The position numbers were made by a program, and so were the translations under genes. The notes under the pieces were generated by a model. That model saw nothing but the letters and a program-made list of their open reading frames with translations, was not told the origin of the DNA and did no database searches. From contig CAVVZX010000052.1 of the NCBI GenBank assembly GCA_963752855.1, forward strand, positions 124,001 to 188,000: a stretch of 64,000 nucleotides of DNA, read 5' to 3'. Shown in pieces: positions 8,348 through 17,896 of the stretch; within the stretch, counting starts at the first letter, position 1, and every line of letters starts with the position of its first letter. Source of the stretch: DATJPW01 sp963752855. Its GTDB lineage: Bacteria; Desulfobacterota; Desulfomonilia; Desulfomonilales; Desulfomonilaceae.

Positions 8348-8875
8348 TCACAGCCTCGCAGCAACCGGACAGGCAGCGCTGCAAGATCGGGCTGCTTCTT
8401 TCCTCGGCGCCGGCTTTGGTCCAGCTTTCCAATCGAAGCCGTTTTGATCCAGAATTGCTCTTACTTTGCGGTAAACAGACGCGACAATCTGAGGACATCT
8501 CATAGGCATATTTTGCGGATCATCCTCGGTGATTTCGCTGCAATGGATCCCGCCGTATCGTTTCTCTTGCTCGGTCGAGAACCAGTCCAACAACTCTGAA
8601 ATCATAATGCGGAGCCTGGGGTCCTCTTCTTCGTCCGATGCGCCCCTGCCGGCATAGAGTCCGAGAAGACAGGCGCCTCCTGTGAATGCCCCACAGATAT
8701 CTCCGGAAGAACCTATCCCGCCGGCCAGGCTGGAAACAGCTCTTACAGCATCAGGATTGGTTTTCCCCTGGGCTTCCAGGCCCATTAAGAGGAGTATGTC
8801 ACTACAATGGAATCCTTGTTGAGCCAACTCCATCATGCGTCCCAATTCTGCGGTGATTGCGCTTGACGGAAACAT
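8348..8875 (-). CDS. C_GCAxxG_C_C family (DVU_1555-type) redox protein
   Basis: A 175-residue protein of the C_GCAxxG_C_C family, small Cys-rich proteins often found beside redox or arsenic genes in anaerobes. It shows HCSDILLLMGLEAQG (first Cys, about 22), GGIGSSGDICGAFTGGACLLGL (Cys about 62 and 71) and a C-terminal IHCSEITEDD and MRCPQIV. The canonical GCA is replaced by DICGAFTGGAC. The start at 8875 is set by the ribosome site AAAGGAGG; an upstream in-frame start at 8911 lacks one. Function is not established. Its place between arsR and arsM suggests a role in arsenic handling. Confidence 0.78.
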   Translation of the reverse strand: MFPSSAITAELGRMMELAQQGFHCSDILLLMGLEAQGKTNPDAVRAVSSLAGGIGSSGDICGAFTGGACLLGLYAGRGASDEEEDPRLRIMISELLDWFSTEQEKRYGGIHCSEITEDDPQNMPMRCPQIVASVYRKVRAILDQNGFDWKAGPKPAPRKEAARSCSAACPVAARL

Positions 8876-8994
8876 GGCAGATTTCCTCCTTTGTGTATGA
8901 TCGGGGCACAAACCCCGTTGGTCCGTTTGCGTTCACGAGGACCGCTGTTGCTCGTGAAGAAATATCGGGAGCCAATATTTGTTGCAATGTTGGA

Positions 8995-9399
8995 TCAGCG
9001 CGCTGAGCTGCAATCACACGATTCCGGCGCAACACAGCCGGCCCCACAGACAGCCTGGTCCTCTGAGGGGCTGGTTGATGACAGTCCGGTCAGCAACTCT
9101 GTTATTGCGCTAAGCGCTTCTCCATCGACCCAACATTCTATGTTCTTGCCCCGTCTTTCCATGCGTATAAGCCCGGCTTGTCGGAGTTCCTTAATGTGGT
9201 GAGAAAGCGTAGAGGGCGCGATGTCCAGTTCGGCCCCGAGTTGTCCTACAAAACGCCCCGCTTCGGGTTCCGAAACCGCCGTTCCCCCCGGCGGGCAGCA
9301 CGATGCCAGCCGAAGAAAAACAGCCAATCGGTGAGGATTACCGAGAGCTTTGAACATTTCAGCGAGTCGTTGCAAGTTGTCAGTTTGATTGTTCGACAT
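8995..9399 (-). CDS. arsR: ArsR-family As(III)-responsive repressor
   Basis: A 134-residue winged-helix repressor. LAEMFKALGNPHRLAVFLRL (about 12-31) is the first helix pair. ELDIAPSTLSHHIKELRQAGLI (about 57-78) is the recognition helix and ERRGKNIECWVD is the wing. A Cys pair lies at 34-35 (SCCPPGG) and a Cys-rich tail (VCGAGCVAPESCDC) provides candidate As(III) ligands. These differ from the ELCVCDL site of E. coli ArsR, so it belongs to a different sensory-site class. It heads the operon with the C_GCAxxG_C_C gene and arsM. The promoter lies immediately upstream, implying autorepression. Confidence 0.88.
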   Translation of the reverse strand: MSNNQTDNLQRLAEMFKALGNPHRLAVFLRLASCCPPGGTAVSEPEAGRFVGQLGAELDIAPSTLSHHIKELRQAGLIRMERRGKNIECWVDGEALSAITELLTGLSSTSPSEDQAVCGAGCVAPESCDCSSAR

Positions 9400-9406
9400 A
9401 TTTAGA

Positions 9407-9434
9407 ATTATAGAAATGTGGTCGCCGTTGTCAA
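9407..9434 (-). promoter_or_regulatory. Near-consensus promoter of the ars operon, placing the start at the arsR ATG
   Basis: On the minus strand TTGACA (9434-9429), a 16-base spacer and TATAAT (9412-9407). The predicted transcription start is at about 9400, next to the arsR ATG at 9399. No Shine-Dalgarno sequence precedes the ATG. The -10 box lies inside an imperfect AT-rich inverted repeat (about 9400-9418) that could be the ArsR operator. Confidence 0.7.
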
Positions 9435-10008
9435 GAAAAAAATCGAATTGGAATAAAAATTAAGAAAATATGGGTGCGCCCCGGTTTAAGCTCCTAAAGA
9501 AAGCGGCTTTGCCGTCGAACACCTCGCTGTGGGTGAGATAATTCGGGTTCGTAGCTGATTATCACCTATCCATTACCTTTTCACGCCATAAGAGATAGAT
9601 AATCAACATATTGATATGCCCAAAGTATTGGTACCTGCGATAGTTTGGGATGTGAAATTCACGCAATTCTATCCCAAAACGTGTGCGATCCGCCGATTTC
9701 TCTCTGAAGCCTGAATTTTTTCACTGCCCTTTCGCACCGAGTCTCCGTTGCTAACCTATTGATAATAGCTGTCTATTGCTAAAGTTGTTCCTTTTTAAGT
9801 CCATTTGGCAGGAATTCTGCAACGTTTCTTTGTATCCGGCGAATTACTTAGCAAGAGCATCGGGCACGAGATTGGGGCGGCTATGGTTGAAGGATGCGCC
9901 GGTCCCATCGGCAGAGCCTGGCGCACGGACCAGGGTCCTCAGACGCGAGCATGGACCCTAAACGACCACTCTTCAGCAAAGACTGAAAAACACGAAAAGG
10001 GGGCTACG
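9435..10008. other. Intergenic region without a recognisable gene
   Basis: About 570 bases between the ars promoter and a small secreted-protein gene. I see no credible coding frame. The only structure noted is an inverted repeat (TTTGGGAT at 9644-9651 and ATCCCAAA at 9671-9678). Confidence 0.5.
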
Positions 10009-10305
10009 ATGAACAACCACTTCAGATTGGCGATAGCTTTGTTTGTAGGGATCTGTTTTGCGACCACCTCATTTGCCAATGACTGGATTTCGGATGACAC
10101 CATCAGGCGTGTGACAGAGCCGACGGCAACAGATGATTCGCAAGGTTCAAAGAACAAGGTAGCGGTGCCCGTGGCCGCGAGGACAACTGTTGGCATAGTA
10201 CCCGATACCTCGCCATTCGGGAACGAGTGGGTACCGGCTGATATGATCCGCATTATCATCGCGGAGAGCTTAGCACCCCAAAAAGTTAAGAGAGCATCGC
10301 ACTAG
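10009..10305 (+). CDS. Small secreted protein of unknown function
   Basis: A 98-residue protein with a clear signal peptide (MNNHFRLAIALFVGICFATT, cleavage near SFA-ND). The mature part has two similar short segments, NDWISDDTIRRV and NEWVPADMIRII, suggesting an internal repeat. The start is fixed by an AAAAGGGGG ribosome site a few bases upstream; longer in-frame starts lack one. I do not recognise the family. A second small secreted protein lies about 390 bases downstream. Confidence 0.55.
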   Translation: MNNHFRLAIALFVGICFATTSFANDWISDDTIRRVTEPTATDDSQGSKNKVAVPVAARTTVGIVPDTSPFGNEWVPADMIRIIIAESLAPQKVKRASH

Positions 10306-10692
10306 GTTATGCAACCCAGTGGAGATTTGGGCAAGGTCACTGGCAAGCTGGTTGGGCGCATACCTGCACAACGGGTGTCCCTAAAGGGCGAGGCACAAAC
10401 AACAGAGTGAAATCGGGAAACGTCCCAAGTAGTGGAGGGAATCCCGCACCGCGTCTTGTCTTAGAGTTAGACTTGCTCACGGGGGTGCAATTTCGGTCTT
10501 TAACCCCAGGAGTGGGCGGAAGTGAAGGAGAGCAGGACGCCTAGGAAAACCATTATCCTGGTTTCAGGACGCCAACAAAATCGTTGGCTCGGGCAGGCGG
10601 CACGCAAAACCGCAAATCGAAGAGGAAGGCTTCCAATGTAAAGGAGGCCGGATCAGCAACCACGTTCCAAGAATTCAAAAGGAGCCACGGCA
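10306..10692. other. Intergenic region with several short hairpins
   Basis: No supported gene. The stretch contains short perfect stems, e.g. CCCT/AGGG near 10379-10388 and GGGA-AACG-TCCC near 10424-10435, in a GC-rich segment that could be a structured leader or small RNA. I do not recognise a known riboswitch. Confidence 0.35.
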
Positions 10693-10956
10693 ATGAAAAA
10701 GAACGCGATTTTGGTCATCATGACGTTTCTGGCTGTGCTTGGTTGGGTGGTTTCGACGGCTGGGGGTTCGTCATCCGTTGCAGGCCCAGTCGTAGCCAAC
10801 CCTCAGCAGGCACCACCAAGTGACTCGCAGAGGGCCGACACTTCACCACAGACAGGGGTTCCAGCAACAGCCAAGCCATCCACAACGGGGAAAAAAATGA
10901 TACCGATCACAGACGATTACACGCCCTTCACAGAGCCTTTCATATTGCTCCCGTGA
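10693..10956 (+). CDS. Small secreted or membrane-anchored protein of unknown function
   Basis: An 87-residue protein with an N-terminal hydrophobic segment (NAILVIMTFLAVLGWVVSTA, about 4-23) that acts as signal peptide or anchor. A low-complexity Pro/Ser/Thr/Gln region follows (about 25-68), then a short acidic/aromatic tail (DDYTPFTEPF). The ribosome site AAAGGAG lies about 8 bases before the ATG. Unrecognised. It is similar in size and character to the protein at 10009-10305, but no sequence homology is evident beyond the tail style. Confidence 0.5.
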   Translation: MKKNAILVIMTFLAVLGWVVSTAGGSSSVAGPVVANPQQAPPSDSQRADTSPQTGVPATAKPSTTGKKMIPITDDYTPFTEPFILLP

Positions 10957-11408
10957 GCTGTTCCCGAGGAAATTAGCCTCGGTTCTGGGTTTGAATGTGC
11001 CACGACCCTGGCTAGCTGGGGAGATTGGGGCATTGTGTGTGCGTCCGCACGAATAGATGCAGCGAAAGAAAGCGAAAGGAATTGATCCGGATTGGAATAA
11101 CAGGGGCTTGTGGACACATTGTTGGTTCCTTTATGCTGACGGCGGCTTGTCACTGGGACTTTCGACGGCACTGCTTGTCCTTACGACCCGGGCGGAAACG
11201 GATCTCCCACGCGCCATCCCTGGATGCGGTAGAGAAACTGGCAGCATCGTTCATTTCCTCCATCAATTACTTCTTCAAAAGCTGCCCCCCTCGCATCAGT
11301 TGGTTGCAAAGAAAAATTGTGCAAAGGCGGTCCGCAAGTGATGCAACTAACCCAGAACTCAAGCACTAAGAGCCTATCTCTAAGACTTTAGTCATGAGGA
11401 GGACAGAG
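10957..11408. other. Intergenic region without a convincing gene
   Basis: Two overlapping plus-strand frames of 94 and 114 codons exist near 11025-11369, but neither has a good ribosome site or recognisable protein features. I regard them as chance. Confidence 0.4.
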
Positions 11409-12002
11409 ATGAAAGATGAACAGATGGGAAAGGGCCAATCGATGGAAAAACTCTATGAAGCTTGGTCGAGAGTTTCTGTTTTGGAAGACGAGCAAAGCGA
11501 GGGCAAACACGCGAGTCGCACCCTTGAAAGATTGAAGGACACGATATCCGGCCATTTGCGGCCTATGGACAGCGGCATGTGGAAATGGGTGTTTGGATCA
11601 GACCAGGCCATCTTGATCGTGAAGCGATGGGATGATTTCGGGCCGGATATTAATAAGACAGGGTTAGTAAAGTTAACTCTTAGGCAGATCGAGGGCATGA
11701 TCCACCCGGAAGATTTGCAGTCCTTAAAAAGCGTTTTGATCGCGCATATGGAAAGCCAAGCTGTCGATGGCCTTAAAGTTGATTTCAGAGTCCGCGGGAA
11801 ATCGGGTGACTGGAGATGGGTTCGAGTTGGAACCGAGGTCATCCAGTGGGATCATGACGGCCGACCCGCACAGGCAGTTGGATGCTTTGCGGATTTGACC
11901 GAGGTTTGCGCAATTCTTGAACCGTTTGGGGGTGATGGCGGAGCAGAAGCGGTTGCAACAACTCCAATCACGTTCCATATCGCTATATCGGGACTCAAGT
12001 AG
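11409..12002 (+). CDS. PAS (PAS_3-type) domain protein without output domain
   Basis: A 197-residue cytosolic protein. From about residue 58 a PAS fold is recognisable: SGMWKWVFGSDQ, then MIHPEDLQSLKSVL, then DFRVRGKSGDWRWVRVGTEV and a terminal AVGCFADLTE (PAC motif, ending about residue 165). The first 50 residues are charged and helical. There is no kinase, GGDEF or transmitter domain, so it is a stand-alone sensor module or a fragment of a larger signalling protein. The start at 11409 has GAGGAGG six bases upstream; the ATG at 11394 overlaps that site. Confidence 0.65.
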   Translation: MKDEQMGKGQSMEKLYEAWSRVSVLEDEQSEGKHASRTLERLKDTISGHLRPMDSGMWKWVFGSDQAILIVKRWDDFGPDINKTGLVKLTLRQIEGMIHPEDLQSLKSVLIAHMESQAVDGLKVDFRVRGKSGDWRWVRVGTEVIQWDHDGRPAQAVGCFADLTEVCAILEPFGGDGGAEAVATTPITFHIAISGLK

Positions 12003-12145
12003 GTCTTTTGTACTTAGGATGTTTGATGTGTATGTGTTCTCGTCGGGAAGTCGCCCGGGGGCAAGGGATCGATGACCCTGGCAGATGAACTGCGGCATAA
12101 GACCGAGACCCTCATTTCAAAGGGGCTGATAATAGGAGTGGCAAG

Positions 12146-12418
12146 ATGTTTGAAGCCGAGAGAAAGCAGGTAGGAATCCTTGGGGCAATTACCGCATTTG
12201 TTCGCGGTTACGCGGCCCATGATCAGACCAGGTTCGTCTTGAAAACACGTTCGGGCATGGAACATCTCTTCATCCTGATAACCGTGGGGGACATGCTTGG
12301 TGTACCCGTTTTCCCACCGTACTATTCCCTGAGGCTTCTTCCTTACTTTGTCCCTAAGATCTCCGGATGGAAGCGGAGGATGCTGAGAGAAAAGGATTTG
12401 ACCGACGCATTGGCCTGA
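12146..12418 (+). CDS. Small conserved membrane-associated protein
   Basis: A 90-residue protein with a hydrophobic central segment (about 40-66, HLFILITVGDMLGVPVFPPY) followed by YSLRLLPYFVP and a basic C-terminal end (KRRMLREKDLTD). The sequence resembles small proteins that recur in Deltaproteobacteria, but I do not know a function. AGGAG lies about 8 bases before the start. The 480 bases after it hold only an IS remnant. Confidence 0.55.
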   Translation: MFEAERKQVGILGAITAFVRGYAAHDQTRFVLKTRSGMEHLFILITVGDMLGVPVFPPYYSLRLLPYFVPKISGWKRRMLREKDLTDALA

Positions 12419-12459
12419 GACGCCAAGGCCGAGTCAGGACGCGATTTATCCTCCGACAA

Positions 12460-12570
12460 GGTACTGGTCGTGTGGAGGGCGTAGTTCATCGGGATCATGA
12501 AGTGCCGGTCACTGAAGCCATATGTCCGCCTTTGAATGATCTTGATCTTGTTGTTGGTGGCTCCGAACGA
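12460..12570 (-). pseudogene. ISL3-type transposase C-terminal remnant
   Basis: On the minus strand a short frame reads TNNKIKIIQRRTYGFSDRHF, matching the highly conserved NNKIK...YGF end of ISL3-family transposases. The rest of the transposase and the inverted repeats are not recognisable. The flanking 12419-12903 region contains no other supported feature. Confidence 0.5.
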
Positions 12571-12903
12571 ACCGGCCGCCCTCACACATGCAACAGGAAA
12601 GCTCAGACCCGTCTTGCTCGATCCTGAAGACCGCCCGCCTCCAACGTGGCGGGTGTGTACACATCGGTAGCCCATGATCCTGAAAGCATGGTATAGCAAG
12701 CTGGCGGACATGCCTCGGCTGGCCCGCAAGGACAAAGCATGTCTTCTTCTACTTTGAATCTCGGGCAGGCACATACCGGACGAACCAGCAAAAATCAAAC
12801 GGCACGAAAAAGAATAGCGTGATCAGGCTGAGCTGATATTCGCAAATGATTTCCCGCATGATGCTATTGCGTCCGGCACTAGTATGCTGCAAGTATAAGC
12901 GTT

Positions 12904-14880
12904 ATGGATAAAATACTCTTTTTACAGCTTCCGCCACCCCGATTTTCCTTTTCGGAAGCCCCTTCAAACATCCCGCTCGCCGCAGGCTTCGTCTCCGCAG
13001 CGCTGGACGCGACCGCGCAGGGAAGCCTGTCCAGCAAGATTCTCGAACCGCAGATCGTGGACGTCTTTGCGGATCAGGGATTAGTCCTGGAAATTGTCAA
13101 ACGCCGACCTGCGATTGTGGCAATGACGCTGTACGTGTGGAATGTGGACCGAAGCCTTTTTCTGGCCTCAAATATTAAGAAGCGCGCGCCTCAGACCCGA
13201 ATCCTTGTAGGCGGCCCAGAAGTGACCCCGGATAATATTTGGGTTATGAGACATCCCGCTGTGGATGCGGGTGTGTTCGGAGAAGGAGAATCTCGGATTG
13301 GCCCGTTGGTAACGGCTCTTCTCCGCGAGGATATCCCAAACCTGACCGGCTTTTTTATTAAGACAGCTACTGGACTCCACCTGGACACAAGACCGAATCC
13401 CGCATGGGACCTGTCATTATGCCGTTATCCGTACCTGGATAGACGAATTAGTCCATCCTTGGATGGAACGCTTTTCCTGGAAACCGTCAGGGGATGTCCG
13501 TTTCGTTGTAGGTATTGCTATTATCACAAAGCCTTCCGAAACATGCGGGAGCATCCGGCAGGCTCGATTGATGAAGTTCTCGATTTCGCGTACTCCGAAG
13601 GTTCCGGTGTAAGCGAGATCTACCTAATGGACCCCACATTCAATGTGGGGCCGGAATTCAAGAAACTGGCCCGATCGATGGCCGAACGAAGGAACCTTAG
13701 ACAAGTAGCGCTTCACACCGAATTGCGAGCAGACCTGCTTAGCCCTGAAGATGTCATTTTGCTCAAGGCGGCTGGTCTGGCATCAGCGGAAATTGGACTT
13801 CAAAGTGTCAACCCCGAAGCCTTGAAACAAGCCGGACGAACAGGGGACCCGGAAAGGATCGCGCGGGGCGTGGCGCTTCTTAAAGAGGCAGGGATAGAAG
13901 TCACAACAGGCATTATTCTTGGGCTACCGGCGGACACGCCTGAGGGATTTTCGGCCACTCTGGACTGGTTAAAGCAGACTGGGGCCTATTCAGTGGTCCA
14001 TCCGTTCGTTCTTTCAGTCCTGCCAGGGACAGATTTTCGTGCAGAAGCGGAAAACCTCGGAATAAAATTTGACCCTCGGCCACCCTACTATGTGATCTCA
14101 ACTCGGACATTCCCTGAGGCGAATTTCAAAGCAGCTCTGTTAGAGTGCGAGAATACCTTTGACATGGAGTTGGATTACATCCCACCCCCGTCTCTGGTGG
14201 ACCAAGGTTCACACGTCGTCACTGACCTCGGCCGAACTCCATACGTGAGCAAATGGATCGTCAATCTGGCGACTTCCCATTGGAGGGATCTGTTATCGCA
14301 GGTTGTCCGAAAGGCGACGGACCCGTTCACTTTTTGGTTCAAAGGCGCCCTGGATGAAAGATCTGTCGTCTTCTTAATGCGTCAATTTGCCGATGCGAAT
14401 CCCCATGCCTGTGTAAATGTAGCGCTGGAATTAGAGGATCTGCCCGATTTACGATTCTTTGATAAAACGCTCCAGGCCGCGGCCCAGCCTAATCATTATA
14501 TCAATCGTGCTTACAGGCCTCTCTATGGTCAGGGAGAGATAGTTTCCGTTAATTTTTGGATAGTTCGGTCAGATCCCGGAGATGCGGAGCTTCGCGACAG
14601 AATTTCCAAAGACTATGCTTCAGTAGCTACCTTTGTCTGGGAAATCTGTGAACCGGATGAAAAGAGTCTGTCGGAAAGTTCCACTCCTCTACTATTCTCC
14701 AGGTCAATGGTAGAGATCGCCGGCAGTTATGAGAAGGTTTTTGAGACGCTGCGTGAGACTCACAGCGATCGGCCCGAGGAGGTCCTGTTTCGAGACGCTT
14801 CATTGCAAGAGAAATGGGATTCTTCCATCCGAAAAGTGGCGCCGGCATCGAGATTCCCTGAGATGATCCTCACATCGTAA
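12904..14880 (+). CDS. B12-binding domain radical SAM protein
   Basis: A 658-residue cytosolic enzyme. The N-terminal third (about 1-150) is a cobalamin-binding-like Rossmann domain (IVAMTLYVWNVDRS, ILVGGPEVTP, FGEGESRIGPLV). The radical SAM core has the [4Fe-4S] motif CPFRCRYCYY (about 198-207) and the later AEIGLQSVNPEALKQAGR and ITTGIILGLPADTPEG-type strands. The last 200 residues are unlike the core and may form a substrate or accessory domain. The reaction is unknown; such proteins act as methylases or in lipid/cofactor biosynthesis. It stands alone between an IS remnant and lon. Confidence 0.8.
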   Translation: MDKILFLQLPPPRFSFSEAPSNIPLAAGFVSAALDATAQGSLSSKILEPQIVDVFADQGLVLEIVKRRPAIVAMTLYVWNVDRSLFLASNIKKRAPQTRILVGGPEVTPDNIWVMRHPAVDAGVFGEGESRIGPLVTALLREDIPNLTGFFIKTATGLHLDTRPNPAWDLSLCRYPYLDRRISPSLDGTLFLETVRGCPFRCRYCYYHKAFRNMREHPAGSIDEVLDFAYSEGSGVSEIYLMDPTFNVGPEFKKLARSMAERRNLRQVALHTELRADLLSPEDVILLKAAGLASAEIGLQSVNPEALKQAGRTGDPERIARGVALLKEAGIEVTTGIILGLPADTPEGFSATLDWLKQTGAYSVVHPFVLSVLPGTDFRAEAENLGIKFDPRPPYYVISTRTFPEANFKAALLECENTFDMELDYIPPPSLVDQGSHVVTDLGRTPYVSKWIVNLATSHWRDLLSQVVRKATDPFTFWFKGALDERSVVFLMRQFADANPHACVNVALELEDLPDLRFFDKTLQAAAQPNHYINRAYRPLYGQGEIVSVNFWIVRSDPGDAELRDRISKDYASVATFVWEICEPDEKSLSESSTPLLFSRSMVEIAGSYEKVFETLRETHSDRPEEVLFRDASLQEKWDSSIRKVAPASRFPEMILTS

Positions 14881-15006
14881 TTCGCCGGCGCCAACGCAAC
14901 ACGCGAAATCTTATTGTAATAGATTAATGTTATATTTTAACTATACGTATTTTTATTCATAATATTACTGCAAGCAGGATGTTGATAGCGTCCGATTCGT
15001 ATGTTC

Positions 15007-15035
15007 TTGACTTTTCCGGGGAAATCAGGTATGTT
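15007..15035 (+). promoter_or_regulatory. Predicted promoter of lon
   Basis: TTGACT (15007-15012), a 17-base spacer and TATGTT (15030-15035), about 70 bases before the lon ATG. The region further upstream (14900-14990) is very AT-rich. No sigma-32 type element was identified. Confidence 0.5.
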
Positions 15036-15105
15036 AGCGCCGTAATATCGACGAAATTAACTTGATGTTAATGCATTTTTTGATTGGGATGGGTGTGACG
15101 GTACT

Positions 15106-17549
15106 ATGAAATCGTCCAAATCTGTGGGGAATTCCCCCACTGTGGTGCCGATCCTTCCCTTGAGGGATATGGTTGTCTTTCCGAACGTGCTGATCCCGCT
15201 TTTTCTAAAGGGATCTCGCGTGGTGAAATTGGCCGAATCCTTGGTCGGCGGCGACAATCTTGTAGGTCTCTTTTATCAGAGAGCGCAAAACCGGCTCAGC
15301 CCTGTTCGCGAAGAGATCTCGGTCATCGGCACGCTCGCTCGGATTCAACAGGTGGTCCATTTAGAAAACGGCGGTGTCAAGGCCATCGCGGACGGTATCT
15401 CTCGCGTGCGGCTGGTTCGACAGATCCAGACTGAACCATATTTTATGGGAGAAGTCGAATTCGTCGAAGAAGAGAGTGAGCCGCAAGAGTTGTTGGACAC
15501 GCTTGTACGAAGCGTAGCCGCGCTGTTCAAGATAACTCTGAGTGTCGGAAGGCCAATGAGCGATCATTGGACCGCTATGATAGAAAGGGCGGACGATCCC
15601 GGAAAACTGGCCGATCTCATTTGCGTATATCTTCCCTTAAAAGCCGATGTTAAGCAGGGTCTCCTGGAGATAGAAGATCCGTTGGCAAGGCTGAAAAAGG
15701 TCTTTTTGTATCTGCAGACGGATGTTCAAGCCCTTCATCCCAAGCTGCAAACAGCCGGCGACATTGTTCAGGGCGCATACTTCCGCAAGGCGACAAAAAG
15801 AATTCGATCTGCGACAGCAAATGCGATCAATGCAGCGGGAGCTGGGTCCTAATGATGCGTCTCAGGCTTGCGAGGTGCAGGAGTTTCAAGAAAAGATCCG
15901 CAATGCGGGCATGCCGGATGACGCCGTAGAGGTGGCCACAAGGGAACTCCAACGACTCGAACGTATTCCGCCTCATTCGCCTGAGTATATTGTCTCTAGA
16001 ACTTATCTTGAGGTTTTGACCGCTCTCCCTTGGAATGTGACCACAACGGACAACCTCGACATAAGCTCGGCCCAGAAAACCCTGGATGAAGATCACTACG
16101 ATCTCGTCGAAGTCAAGAACCGCATTTTGGAATTCCTCGCTGTTCGTAAGCTTAAGAAGGACAACAAAGGTCCTATTTTATGCCTGGTGGGGCCTCCTGG
16201 AGTGTGGAAAGACATCCCTGGGAAGATCTGTCGCGCGGGCGCTTGGTAGGAAGTTCATCCGGATGTCTCTGGGCGGGATACGCGACGAAGCGGAAATAAG
16301 GGGCCATCGCAGGACCTATATTGGAGCGATGCCGGGGAAGATTATTCAAGAGATACGACGAGGAGGCTCAAAGAACCCGGTTTTTATGCTGGACGAGGTC
16401 GATAAGATCGGTCAAGACTTTCGCGGCGACCCGGCGTGCGCGTTGCTCGAAGTCCTCGACCCGGAGCAAAATCACGCTTTCGGGGATCATTACCTGGATA
16501 TTCCTTTCGATCTCAGCGACGTCATGTTTATCGCTACAGCCAATCAGCTTGATTTGATGCCGCCGGCCTTGCGTGATCGCATGGAAGTGATACGCATCCC
16601 AGGCTACACGGATGAAGAAAAAGAAAAGATTGCTGAACTCTTCCTTATTCAAAAAACCATAAAGGAAAACGGCATTCAGGATTACCCTGTGCAGTTTGAT
16701 CCGGAGGCGTTGAGATTTATTATCAGGTCGTATACGCGAGAGGCGGGGGTCCGTAATCTCGAACGCAAGATAGGATCGGTTTGTCGGAAGATTGCCCGAG
16801 AAATCAGTCAGGGTGAGCCTTTGAGAGAAGTTGTGACTCCCGAAACGGTCGAGCAGCTAATTGGGCCGCCCAAATACTATTTTGACTTGGCGGAGGAGGA
16901 AGACAAGATCGGCGTCGCCACAGGGCTGGCATGGACGGAAAGCGGAGGCGACATAATTTTTATCGAGGTGGCGGGATTTAAGGGACAGAAAGAACTCACT
17001 ATGACGGGCTCTCTCGGCGACATAATGCAGGAATCAGCCCGGGCGGCCCTCAGCTACATGCGTAACACATGTGATCTCTACGGAATTGACCAAACGTTGC
17101 TGTCCCAAACTGAGCTTCACATACACGTTCCCGCGGGCGGTATTCCAAAAGATGGGCCTTCAGCAGGAATCACTATCGCCGTCGCTTTGGCTTCCTTTTT
17201 CACGGGAATACCGGTAAGGCGAGACGTGGCCATGACCGGAGAAGTTACGCTGAGAGGCCGGGTCCTTCCAATCGGTGGGGTCAAAGAGAAAATCCTGGCG
17301 GCCAGAAGAGCGGGCGTGAAGGAAGTCATTCTTCCTAAGAAGAATGAGCCGAATCTGATAGATCTCCCCGACTATGTGAAGGACGGGATGACGATGCATT
17401 TCATCAGCGATATCAGCGAGGCTATTCGGATAGCCTTGGCCGCAGAACCGCAGAGTAATCTTGCCGACTCTTTTACGCAGGAGCCTTTCCTACCGCTTTT
17501 TCAGGGTCCACAGCCTGAATACACGCCCGAGGCCGGGAGGCTGGCCTGA
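15106..17549 (+). CDS. lon: ATP-dependent protease La (Lon), two +1 frameshifts in the sequence
   Basis: Cytosolic AAA+ serine protease. The N-terminal LON substrate domain starts with VVPILPLRDMVVFP (about 12-25). The frame shifts by one base at about 15788-15800, just before the helical segment QKEFDLRQQMRSMQRELG. It shifts again at 16205, where an extra T lies inside the Walker A motif (GPPGV/GKTSLG). The AAA+ core then runs intact (MLDEVDKIGQDFRGDP Walker B; IATANQLDLMP). The C-terminal protease domain has the catalytic Ser in PKDGPSAGITIA and Lys in GGVKEKILAARRAG. The corrected length is about 813 residues, normal for Lon. Both shifts are single extra bases, so sequence error is likely. 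Confidence 0.9.
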
Positions 17550-17629
17550 ACGTCCTGCTCAGCGATTGGTTACTTGATTTGGCGAATTTTGTTGTAGTCT
17601 TCATGAGTTGCGTGAGTGACACTTGGATT

Positions 17630-17833
17630 TCAAGGCATGTCTTGCAGTTTATCGTTTTCGATGTCCTGATCTACTTCTTTAACGAGCCAAGACAACCGAC
17701 CGTCGGAAGAGAAATCCCTCTCCATCTTCCTATCCCATTCATCGGGGCTGTACGGATGGAGCAGAGCTTCGAGTTTGGCTCTTTCCTCGATGTTCAGGCT
17801 CTCAATAGCCTCTTTGAGTTCTGCAATAGTCAT
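17630..17833 (-). CDS. Small antitoxin-like protein
   Basis: A 67-residue acidic protein, MTIAELKEAIESLNIEERAKLEALLHP at the N-terminus (split here over a helical hairpin), then EWDRKMERDFSSDGRL. This pattern resembles small antitoxins found upstream of RelE/ParE-type toxins. Downstream (17550-17630) only scraps that could encode a toxin N-terminus are seen, broken by stops, so the partner is missing or decayed. It has no clear ribosome site. Confidence in expression is modest. Confidence 0.5.
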   Translation of the reverse strand: MTIAELKEAIESLNIEERAKLEALLHPYSPDEWDRKMERDFSSDGRLSWLVKEVDQDIENDKLQDMP

Positions 17834-17896
17834 AGAATGAATCTAAATCCTTTTAGGCCTAAAGGCAATTTTATTCCATTCCTCGACGGCATTATC

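Noticed and set aside
10306..10692. Cyclic-di-GMP (GEMM) riboswitch upstream of a secreted protein
   Set aside because: The conserved GEMM core sequence could not be found.
11025..11369. Overlapping plus-strand frames of 94 and 114 codons
   Set aside because: No ribosome site or family resemblance, and two frames overlap without either being favoured.
15780..16215. Lon broken frames as selenocysteine or programmed frameshift
   Set aside because: The breaks are single extra bases with no TGA at a Cys position and no slippery heptamer; sequence error explains them better.
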